Source: JBHIEE01 sp046760445 (GTDB lineage Bacteria > Acidobacteriota > Aminicenantia > JdFR-78). From it: a DNA stretch of 42,775 nt. Below the pieces are notes generated by a model that was not told the DNA's origin, ran no database searches, and saw nothing but the letters and a program-made list of their open reading frames with translations. Shown here piece after piece: positions 1-5,431 of this stretch. Made by a program: the position numbers and the translations under genes. The stretch spans positions 1 to 42,775 of the forward strand of contig JBHIEE010000008.1 in NCBI GenBank assembly GCA_046760445.1, in the 5' to 3' direction. How positions within the stretch are numbered: position 1 is the first letter of the stretch; each line of letters begins with the position of its first letter.

Positions 1-11
1 TCAAACAAAGA

Positions 12-65
12 ATGGAGAAAATCGTTGCCAACCAAAAAAGCAAAGTCCTATCCCTCATAAATTAA
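12..65 (+). CDS. Short frame, possibly the tail of a gene cut by the window edge
   Basis: A 17-codon frame (MEKIVANQKSKVLSLIN) ends in TAA at 63-65. The frame is also open back to the window edge, so this may be the last residues of a longer protein that starts outside the window. It is listed because a second copy of the pattern V-x-N-x-K-x-K-x-L-S-L occurs in the same strand at 175-270, and the similarity continues a few codons upstream of both ATGs (Q-x-M). No function can be assigned. Confidence 0.25.
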   Translation: MEKIVANQKSKVLSLIN

Positions 66-174
66 TTTATAGATAAGTTGTTGTAACGCCATGCATGTTG
101 TGTTAATTTAAATGTTGTTACTTTTTTCTGGTCTTTGAATTTCTATTAGATAGTTGGAAGAAAATGAACAAACG

Positions 175-270
175 ATGGGACAAGTTGTTACCAATGAAAA
201 AGGAAAGTTCCTGTCTCTCGATAGAAAGGAAAATAGCTCAAGGGATTCAATTCAACCAAAGAGTCTTTAA
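175..270 (+). CDS. Putative 31-residue leader peptide
   Basis: A 31-codon frame beginning MGQVVTNEKGKFLSL ends in TAA at 268-270, only 5 nt before the ATG of the next gene at 276, which has no Shine-Dalgarno site of its own. That spacing suggests reinitiation or translational coupling. The first 15 residues match the short frame at 12-65 at conserved positions. There is no convincing ribosome site before this ATG either. It could be a leader peptide, or a degraded duplicate of the 3' end of an upstream gene. Confidence 0.3.
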   Translation: MGQVVTNEKGKFLSLDRKENSSRDSIQPKSL

Positions 271-275
271 AAATC

Positions 276-647
276 ATGAAAATAAAGGGATTCTTAGCCT
301 TACTTATTTTGGTTTTAGCATTAGTCTATTTTCTCTGGATAGCTAAGGGAAGAAGACAAGATCAGACGGTTGAGGAATTTGAAGCATTCAATGAGGTAAA
401 ATTTAAACTGACAAAAGTGAATATGACTACCTTACAGAGAGCGATTGTTTCTTTTATAGCAAAAGAAGGAAGAACTCCAAAGAGTCTTAAGGGACTTCAG
501 ACTTTTCATGTTCTATCTGCTGAGAGGTTAGATGCGTGGGGGGCTGCAATAAAATATGAGAGGCTGTCAGACATTAATTTTCGTCTTATCTCGGCTGGGA
601 GGGATAGAGTTTTTAACACGCAGGATGATATTATCTTAGATTATTAA
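276..647 (+). CDS. Membrane-anchored protein with pseudopilin (GspG)-type C-terminus
   Basis: This 123-residue protein starts with a single hydrophobic segment (about residues 5-23) and a short basic stretch, placing the remainder outside the inner membrane. The C-terminal third has the arrangement D-A-W-G ... I-x-Y ... F-x-L-I-S-A-G-R-D ... D-D-I, the pattern seen at the C-terminus of major type II secretion pseudopilins (GspG), where the late Asp residues bind calcium. The N-terminus lacks the usual prepilin peptidase site with Glu at +5, so it is probably a pseudopilin-like relative and not a canonical substrate. No other secretion gene lies nearby. The start at 276 follows the stop of a small upstream frame by 5 nt. 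The family resemblance is fairly secure; the function is not. Confidence 0.7.
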   Translation: MKIKGFLALLILVLALVYFLWIAKGRRQDQTVEEFEAFNEVKFKLTKVNMTTLQRAIVSFIAKEGRTPKSLKGLQTFHVLSAERLDAWGAAIKYERLSDINFRLISAGRDRVFNTQDDIILDY

Positions 648-649
648 CC

Positions 650-740
650 CTTGGTTCAAACCCCAGCTTCTTTCCTTAGCTTTTCCTTGTTTTTTTAACC
701 TCCCATCCATAATTTCAGCGAGAATCAGTCAATTTTGCAT
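650..740 (+). repeat. Upstream half of the dispersed repeat (copy R1), with a degenerate tRNA T-arm at its head
   Basis: This stretch aligns almost without gaps to 6580-6680. Both contain a G-TTC-AA-type T-loop sequence, then AGCTTTT...TTGTTTTT...AACC and TAATTTCAGCGARAATCA. In this copy the tRNA-like part (about 655-680) is degenerate and no CCA follows. It leads directly into the promoter part of the repeat. Confidence 0.6.
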
Positions 741-813
741 TTCGCGCCATAATTTTTAACTGTTTTAATTGCTATCAATTTTATTTGACTTCAAATTTTT
801 TCAGTGCTATAGG
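738..813 (+). promoter_or_regulatory. Repeat-borne promoter, copy R1
   Basis: A -35 box TTGACT (785-790) and a -10 box TATAGG (808-813) are separated by 17 nt. The preceding 45 nt and the promoter itself recur with few changes at 2864-2939 and 5213-5286. The promoter drives the leader frame at 828 and the amidohydrolase-sirtuin pair. Confidence 0.7.
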
Positions 814-827
814 ATAAATAGAGAAAA

Positions 828-908
828 ATGAGTAGAAAAGGGAAAAATTCGCAATTTAGTGAGAAAGGAAATTCCTATCCATTCTATTTTATGGATTTAT
901 ATTTTTAA
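828..908 (+). CDS. Putative leader peptide of the repeat family (copy R1)
   Basis: A 26-codon frame begins MSRKGKNSQFSEKGNSYP and stops at 906-908, 14 nt before the amidohydrolase start. It begins about 14 nt after the -10 box, leaving only a few nt of 5' UTR and no good Shine-Dalgarno site. The copy at 5372-5431 matches it codon for codon over 18 residues without indels, with two of the roughly seven differences synonymous. Translation is plausible but unproven; the similarity could simply reflect repeat ancestry. Confidence 0.35.
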   Translation: MSRKGKNSQFSEKGNSYPFYFMDLYF

Positions 909-922
909 GAGTTTAGTAAAGA

Positions 923-1756
923 ATGAACAAATTAGATAATTTAAAAATCATCGACTTTCATGTTCATATCGGCCTGAAAGAGCACTGGCATGAATGGGTC
1001 CACACCTACCAAAAGGCAGCTCACTCTGAGTACTACGAACACTACGAGGAGATGATTGACCCGGAGAGGTTTGTCATTTACCTCAAAAGCCATCAAATCG
1101 AAAAGGCCGTGATTCTGCCTGAAATAAGCCCTATCACCACTGGCGTTGTCTCTAATGAGTATGTTATGGAGTTTTGCCAGGGCAATGATATTTTTCTTCC
1201 TTTTTGCACCATTAATCCCTTCTTGGTCAGCCAGCCAGCCCAAGAATTTAAAAAGTATATTAAAATGGGCGCAAAAGGAATAAAACTTTACCCCTCCTAC
1301 AATCACTTCTATCCAAACGACAGCAAAATCTATCCCCTTTATGTTGTAGCTCAAGAACACCAGCTACCGGTCCTCATCCATACAGGATCTTCTGTGTTCA
1401 AAGGCTCAAAAATAAAATACGCTGACCCCATCTATCTGGATGATGTGGCTACAGATTTTCCTGACCTTACACTTCTTATGGCTCACAGCGGAAGAGGCCT
1501 ATGGTATGAGAAGGCCTTTTTTCTTTCTCGACTTCATTCGAATCTTTATCTGGAAATTTCAGGGCTGCCCCCTAAGAATCTCCTGAATTATTTTCCGGAC
1601 ATGGAGAAAAACATTGATAAATTTGTCTACGGCTCGGATTGGCCTGGAATCAAGACGATCAACAGCAACATTGAAGTCATAAAAGAACTTCCCTTGGCCG
1701 AAGGCTCTATAAGAAAGATCCTCTACGGAAATGCAGCCCGTATTTTAGGATTATAA
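923..1756 (+). CDS. Amidohydrolase-2 family metal-dependent hydrolase
   Basis: This 277-residue cytosolic TIM-barrel protein belongs to the amidohydrolase superfamily (amidohydrolase-2 or TatD-like group), which includes decarboxylases such as ACMS decarboxylase and assorted C-C and C-N hydrolases. Visible metal-site elements in order are HVH in strand 1 (D-F-H-V-H-I-G, near residue 12), GIKLYPSY in mid barrel, IHTGS, MAHSGRG and the terminal YGSDWPG carrying the catalytic Asp. The length is normal for the family. The substrate cannot be told from sequence. The stop codon overlaps the sirtuin start (TAATG at 1754-1758), so the two are almost certainly co-translated; an acyl-group or small-molecule turnover role is possible but is inference. 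The gene lies downstream of the R1 promoter and leader frame. Confidence 0.88.
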   Translation: MNKLDNLKIIDFHVHIGLKEHWHEWVHTYQKAAHSEYYEHYEEMIDPERFVIYLKSHQIEKAVILPEISPITTGVVSNEYVMEFCQGNDIFLPFCTINPFLVSQPAQEFKKYIKMGAKGIKLYPSYNHFYPNDSKIYPLYVVAQEHQLPVLIHTGSSVFKGSKIKYADPIYLDDVATDFPDLTLLMAHSGRGLWYEKAFFLSRLHSNLYLEISGLPPKNLLNYFPDMEKNIDKFVYGSDWPGIKTINSNIEVIKELPLAEGSIRKILYGNAARILGL

Positions 1757-2487
1757 TGGATATCATAAAAGCCATAGCTCAAGACATTAAAAATTCTAAA
1801 AACATCGTCGCTTTTACTGGCGCTGGCATTTCTGTTGAAAGTGGAATATCTACTTACAGAGGAGAGAAGGGACTCTGGAGCAAATATGATCCCAATATAT
1901 ATGCAAACATAAACTATTTCTATCAAGATCCTACCTATTACTGGAATTTTTTTCGAGAAGTCCGTTACCCCCTATTAAAGAAAGCTAAACCGAATAAAGG
2001 CCATTTAGCCTTAGTTGAACTCGAGGCCAAGGGAAATTTAAAAGCAATTATTACTCAGAACATAGATGGACTCCATCAGGAAGCTGGCTCTTCTTCTGTC
2101 ATTGAATTGCACGGAACGACAAGGATTATCAGGTGTATGAATTGCTCCCAAGAATATTCCATGGATGAAGTCTTTTCCAGGCTGAAGGCCGAAAATCCCC
2201 CACTTTGTTCTGAATGTAAAGGAATGTTGAGGCCAGCTGTTATCTTTTTTGGAGAACCTCTCGTTCCCCAAACTCTCCAGTTAGCCCTCAAAGAAGCAGA
2301 CAATTGTGATTTTCTCCTCGTTGTAGGAAGTTCCTTGGTCGTTTACCCAGCCGCAGATATTCCTCTAAGAGCAAAACAAAGAGGAGCCAAGTTAGCCATC
2401 ATCAACAAAGATAAAACGCCTTTAGATTATTTAGCTGATTATGTGATGAATGATGAGGCCGGTAAAACTCTCACCCAGATAATTTAA
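1756..2487 (+). CDS. NAD-dependent protein deacylase (sirtuin, SIR2 family)
   Basis: This 243-residue sirtuin removes acyl groups from protein lysines using NAD+. Visible motifs: GAGISVESGIS-TYRG (NAD-binding loop, variant of GAGIS..SGIPDFRG), TQNIDGLHQ, the catalytic His in ELHGT, two zinc-binding pairs (C-M-N-C and C-S-E-C), and VVGSSLVVYPA. At the substrate pocket the YxxR pair that marks desuccinylating/demalonylating SIRT5/CobB types seems replaced (the segment reads W-N-F-F-R-E-V), which favours a deacetylase-like or other specificity; that depends on a by-eye alignment. It is translated with the upstream amidohydrolase through a TAATG overlap. No acetyl-CoA synthetase or acetyltransferase partner lies next to it. 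Confidence 0.93.
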   Translation: MDIIKAIAQDIKNSKNIVAFTGAGISVESGISTYRGEKGLWSKYDPNIYANINYFYQDPTYYWNFFREVRYPLLKKAKPNKGHLALVELEAKGNLKAIITQNIDGLHQEAGSSSVIELHGTTRIIRCMNCSQEYSMDEVFSRLKAENPPLCSECKGMLRPAVIFFGEPLVPQTLQLALKEADNCDFLLVVGSSLVVYPAADIPLRAKQRGAKLAIINKDKTPLDYLADYVMNDEAGKTLTQII

Positions 2488-2543
2488 AGAATGTCCGAAG
2501 GAACAGGTAATAATCTGCTACTATGGTCCTCCTGCCTGTCCCC

Positions 2544-2723
2544 GCCTGTCGATTGTGGCAGACAGAGGCTTCGCCTCTGCCCTTCGGGTGCCACACACAC
2601 TCCGTGTGCATGGCATCCGCCACAATCGCTATTTGCGGTGGACAGAAGCTTCGCTTCTGCCCTTCGGGTACCGCACACTCCTTCGGAGTACGCTGTATCC
2701 ACCGCAAATAGCGGCAGACAGGC
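2544..2723. repeat. GC-rich cloverleaf-like palindromic element
   Basis: A 180-nt GC-rich island in AT-rich DNA is built of nested inverted repeats. The closing stem is GCCTGTC (2544-2550) with GACAGGC (2717-2723). Branch 1 is closed by a 10-bp stem (2550-2559 with 2619-2628). Branch 2 is closed by a perfect 15-bp stem (2627-2641 with 2699-2713). Inside each branch are small hairpins with TTC loops: CAGAGGC/GCCTCTG (2563-2579), CCC-TTC-GGG (2580-2588 and 2660-2668), CAGAAGC/GCTTCTG (2643-2659) and ACTCC/GGAGT (2677-2689). Branch 1 also contains CACAC/GTGTG (2596-2608) within TGCCA/TGGCA. Compensating differences between the two CAGARGC hairpins suggest that structure is conserved. No protein-coding frame here looks real. 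Confidence 0.8.
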
Positions 2724-2863
2724 TTTTCCCTGATTTCGGTTTTTAGCCTGAGTTAGAGAAATTGAACCATTTCGGGTGGTTTTGTCCAAAAATTGGCCAA
2801 ATGGATTTTTAGGATGGAGTCTATTTTCAATTTGAACAATATTAGCTAAAATTATCAATATTA

Positions 2864-2939
2864 CATTTCAGGCCATAATTTCTAATTGTTTTAATTATAT
2901 CAATTTTATTTGACTTAAAATTTTTCCCTGTGCTATAAG
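2864..2939 (+). promoter_or_regulatory. Repeat-borne promoter, copy R2
   Basis: TTGACT (2910-2915) and TATAAG (2934-2939) are 18 nt apart. The sequence from 2864 aligns with copies R1 and R3, including the CATTTC..GCCATAATTT head and the GTTTTAATT...TCAATTTTATTTGACTT core. It drives the leader frame at 2955 and the CoA-binding gene. Confidence 0.7.
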
Positions 2940-2954
2940 TTAGAAGGGAGATAA

Positions 2955-3044
2955 ATGGAGAAAAATCAGCCTAAAAAAGAAAAAATTGGATTTGAGTCAA
3001 AAAAGGAAAAATCTTATGAAGGAAGAAATACAAAATTTTATTGA
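2955..3044 (+). CDS. Putative leader peptide of the repeat family (copy R2), overlapping the next gene
   Basis: A 29-codon lysine-rich frame (MEKNQPKKEKIGFESKKEKS...) has a purine-rich AGGGAG site (2945-2950) four nt upstream and stops at 3042-3044. It runs 29 nt into the CoA-binding gene in another frame. Its DNA aligns, with one indel, to the leader frames of copies R1 and R3. It may be a leader peptide or only a relic of the repeat. Confidence 0.3.
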   Translation: MEKNQPKKEKIGFESKKEKSYEGRNTKFY

Positions 3045-3456
3045 GTCTAAAAATATAGCTGTGGTAGGGGCATCCCCTTCAAGAAAGAAATTTGGCAACA
3101 CAGCTTACCGCGCCTTAAAATCCCGAGGCTACAATGTCTTTCCTGTTCACTTTGGGGCAAAATCTGTGGAAGGGGATACCTGCTTTCAGGACCTGATGAG
3201 TTTGCCGGCTGAAGTTGAGGCAGCCCTTATTGTGATTTCTCCTGAAAAAGCTAATAGAGTCATAGGGGATGCTGTCCGGGCGGGTATAAAAAAAATATGG
3301 TTTCAGCAGGGAGCTGATTTTACTGAGGCAGCCGAAAAGGCTAAAAGTTCAGGAATGGAAGTGGTTACAGGTAAATGCATTTTGCTTTATGCGCCTCCGG
3401 TTAAGGGTTTTCATGCTGCTCATCGTTTTTTTGTTAGATTATTTGGAAAGTTGTAA
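3016..3456 (+). CDS. CoA-binding domain protein (YccU-like)
   Basis: This 146-residue protein is a single Rossmann-type CoA-binding domain, the same fold found at the N-terminus of succinyl-CoA synthetase alpha subunits and acyl-CoA synthetases. Visible features are IAVVGASPSRKKFGN near the N-terminus, the phosphate-binding turn, ALIVISPEKA and KKIWFQQGAD, corresponding to the A-I-I-x-x-P and W-x-Q-x-G positions of the family. Stand-alone members probably sense or carry CoA, but their role is unknown. The ATG at 3016 is preferred because of the AAAGGA site about 9 nt upstream; a TTG at 2986 would add ten residues. It lies downstream of the R2 promoter and overlaps the small leader frame. Confidence 0.88.
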   Translation: MKEEIQNFIESKNIAVVGASPSRKKFGNTAYRALKSRGYNVFPVHFGAKSVEGDTCFQDLMSLPAEVEAALIVISPEKANRVIGDAVRAGIKKIWFQQGADFTEAAEKAKSSGMEVVTGKCILLYAPPVKGFHAAHRFFVRLFGKL

Positions 3457-3480
3457 GAGCAAGCATACTCCTTTGTCATT

Positions 3481-3519
3481 CTCGCCCTGTTAGATAATTC
3501 GTATATCTCACAGGGCGAG
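3481..3519. other. Stable hairpin downstream of the CoA-binding gene
   Basis: CTCGCCCTGT (3481-3490) pairs perfectly with ACAGGGCGAG (3510-3519), and an inner AGATA/TATCT stem closes around a short loop. There is no U-tract, so a classical intrinsic terminator is unlikely; it may protect the mRNA end or be a small palindromic repeat. Confidence 0.6.
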
Positions 3520-3782
3520 CACAGCAAAGCATCACCAGGATGCGGGATTTCCCCCACAACCTGCACCACTGATTGCACAGGCTGTTTATCAAGAAATAGA
3601 TATAAAATCAGGTAAATTGGGCTACCTTTCTATTCCCGAAAAAGACAGGGTTTAATGTTTATTCTTCAGGCCTGGATGTTTCTGTGATTATTAGCTGTTT
3701 TCAGGATGATTATCCAGGTGACTACATTTTTCCCCTATTTCTACTCACAGATTTTGCAATAACTCATTTCATTTGCAAATGA
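3494..3782 (+). pseudogene. Possible degraded coding remnant
   Basis: The region from 3457 to 3849 contains no intact gene. From 3530 a frame reads HHQDAGFPPQPAPLIAQAVY and on to a stop at 3653-3655. A second frame (from about 3648 to TGA at 3780-3782) continues with GFNVYSSGLDVSVIISC and further protein-like text. Two consecutive protein-like stretches in different frames suggest a decayed gene with a frameshift. The family is not recognised. Confidence 0.3.
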
Positions 3783-3801
3783 GCGTTTTCATTGTTATAA
3801 T
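3773..3801 (+). promoter_or_regulatory. Promoter of the MFS transporter gene
   Basis: A -35 box TTGCAA (3773-3778) and a perfect -10 TATAAT (3796-3801) are separated by 17 nt. The start codon follows at 3850, with the purine-rich AGGAAAGG about 10 nt before it. Confidence 0.65.
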
Positions 3802-3849
3802 TTTTCTTTTTAAAATATAAGAGGATTGAATAGGAAAGGTTTTTAAAAG

Positions 3850-5184
3850 ATGACAGCACAATTGGAACACGTTGGTGCATTTCATCCTACCAGAACACTT
3901 TACCGCTTTAGCATTCTGTTTTTTGTGGCGCTTTTAACTTATGGCAGTTATTTCGCATACGACAGCCTGGGAGCTATCTCACCATTGTTGATTGAAATCC
4001 TGGGTATTGGGAGAGAGCAAATCGGGACAACTTATTCTGCTTACAGCATTGCCGCTATCTTTTCAGTGCTTCTGGGAGGGCTTTTAATTGATAGAATTGG
4101 CACCCGCCGGGCCAGTCTCCTCTTTTCTATGTTAGTGGTTCTGGGAGCAGTGATTGTGGCTCTGGCCAATAATATTTATATGATATATATTGGTCGGGTT
4201 ATTTTCGGGATGGGCTCGGAATCTCTTATTGTTTGTCAAAGTTCCATTCTGGCCCGCTGGTTTAAGGGAAAGGAACTTGCACTGGCTTTCGGAGTCGCTC
4301 TCACTCTGAGCCGACTGGGGACCATCTTCAGTTTCAATGTGGAGGCATCTATTGCCAGCCATTTTAATAGCTATCGGGCAGCACTCTGGGCTGCCGTGAT
4401 TTTCTGTGTGCTCTCCCTATTTAGTAACTTGGTCTATATTGTTATGGATAGACATGGAGAACGGTTTCTTCGCCTTAAAGAGGCAGGAGCTGGAGATAAA
4501 ATTCGCATACGGGACATCAAAGATTTCCGACCTTCTTACTGGTTTGTGGTTCTTTTGTGCATTACTTTTTATTCGGCCATTTTTCCCTTTACTTCGCTTT
4601 CCACAGATTTTTTCCATACTAAATGGAATATTCCCTTAACCTTGCAAGCAGCAGCTGGAGGTATATTTGGGCAGATTCGCAATTTTTTTGGGGGAATTTT
4701 TACCACAGCTGGCGGCATCACCAGTATTATTATGATAGCCTCAGCGGTGCTGGCCCCGATTTTCGGTCGGATGGTGGATAGAGTGGGACGACGCAGCAGT
4801 ATTATGGTCTTCGGCTCGCTATTGATGATTCCTACATTCCTGGTGATGGCCTTCACCCACATTTATCCTGCTTGGCCAATGATTATGCTGGGACTGGCAT
4901 TTTCTTTAGTTCCCGCGGCAATGTGGCCAGCTGTGCCCCTGATTGTTAAAGAAGAACGTGTAGGCACTGCTTTTGGCTTAATGACCATGATCCAGAATAT
5001 TGGTCTGATGACTTTTCCTTACCTCAACGGCAAATTACGGGATGTTACCCAGGAATACACCGCCAGTATGGTGATGTTTGCAGTACTGGGGATTCTGGGT
5101 CTGGTTTTTGCTCTTTTATTGAAACGGGCTGATGTGCGCGAAGGCGGGCATCTGGAACGCCCGGGAATGGATTCTCAAAGATAA
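3850..5184 (+). CDS. Major facilitator superfamily transporter
   Basis: This 444-residue inner-membrane carrier has about 12 hydrophobic segments in two six-helix halves. The MFS motif A (G-x-x-x-D-R-x-G-R-R) appears twice: GGLLIDRIGTRR after helix 2 and GRMVDRVGRRS after helix 8, which defines the pseudo-twofold repeat. The central cytosolic loop is short (about residues 200-225). Members of this broad anion/organic-acid group (oxalate/formate or sialate-like) use ion gradients, but the substrate cannot be assigned. The gene has its own promoter at 3773-3801 and its stop codon abuts the large hairpin at 5183-5229, so it is probably a single-gene transcription unit. Confidence 0.9.
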   Translation: MTAQLEHVGAFHPTRTLYRFSILFFVALLTYGSYFAYDSLGAISPLLIEILGIGREQIGTTYSAYSIAAIFSVLLGGLLIDRIGTRRASLLFSMLVVLGAVIVALANNIYMIYIGRVIFGMGSESLIVCQSSILARWFKGKELALAFGVALTLSRLGTIFSFNVEASIASHFNSYRAALWAAVIFCVLSLFSNLVYIVMDRHGERFLRLKEAGAGDKIRIRDIKDFRPSYWFVVLLCITFYSAIFPFTSLSTDFFHTKWNIPLTLQAAAGGIFGQIRNFFGGIFTTAGGITSIIMIASAVLAPIFGRMVDRVGRRSSIMVFGSLLMIPTFLVMAFTHIYPAWPMIMLGLAFSLVPAAMWPAVPLIVKEERVGTAFGLMTMIQNIGLMTFPYLNGKLRDVTQEYTASMVMFAVLGILGLVFALLLKRADVREGGHLERPGMDSQR

Positions 5185-5230
5185 AATAACATACGCGCAT
5201 AGTTAATTATTTCACGCGTATGTTATTTTT
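5183..5230 (+). terminator. Intrinsic terminator after the MFS gene
   Basis: A perfect 15-bp inverted repeat (5183-5197 with 5215-5229; core ATAACATACGCG) encloses a 17-nt loop, and its 3' arm ends in a run of Ts (5226-5230). The left arm begins within the MFS stop codon. The right arm coincides with the head of dispersed repeat copy R3. Confidence 0.75.
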
Positions 5231-5286
5231 AACTGTTTTAATTGATATAAATTTGAATTGACTTCAAATTTTTCCTATGCTATAAA
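5213..5286 (+). promoter_or_regulatory. Repeat-borne promoter, copy R3
   Basis: TTGACT (5258-5263) and TATAAA (5281-5286) are 17 nt apart, embedded in the same 75-nt block as copies R1 and R2. About 70 nt of extra, GC-richer sequence (about 5303-5370) separates this promoter from its leader frame; it includes the hairpin GCTTACC-TGC-GGTAGGC (5341-5357). Confidence 0.7.
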
Positions 5287-5371
5287 AATATAAACAAGTG
5301 AGACGGAAGAACCTGGTTTGCTCTGTCTGCTGGTAGAGAGGCTTACCTGCGGTAGGCAAGGAGGGGCAGGA

Positions 5372-5431
5372 ATGAGCAGAAAATGGGAAAATTCGAAACT
5401 TAGTGAAAAAGCAAATTCCTATCCAAAATGA
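5372..5431 (+). CDS. 19-residue leader peptide translationally coupled to the GGDEF gene
   Basis: The frame MSRKWENSKLSEKANSYPK has a textbook Shine-Dalgarno site (AAGGAGG, ending 6 nt before the ATG). Its TGA (5429-5431) overlaps the ATG of the GAF-GGDEF gene as ATGA (5428-5431), while the downstream gene has no ribosome site of its own. These two facts make it the best-supported leader frame in the repeat family. It shares MSRK-x-x-NS-x-x-SEK-x-NSYP with the frame at 828-908. The role is unknown; it may set translation of the coupled gene. Confidence 0.55.
   Translation: MSRKWENSKLSEKANSYPK

Noticed and set aside
10..56. Possible c-di-GMP (GEMM) riboswitch, suggested by GCAAAGTCC-like text and by the similar stretch before the GGDEF gene
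   Set aside because: The required GEMM stems and the GGGACGCAAAGCC-type core are not present, and the similarity between copies is explained better by a short reading frame or repeat.
164..346. 60-residue frame starting at 164
   Set aside because: It overlaps the better-supported pseudopilin-like gene in another frame and has no recognisable features.
2491..2858. Several open frames on both strands across the GC-rich element
   Set aside because: They arise from the palindromic repeat; their translations mirror each other, have no ribosome sites and resemble no protein.
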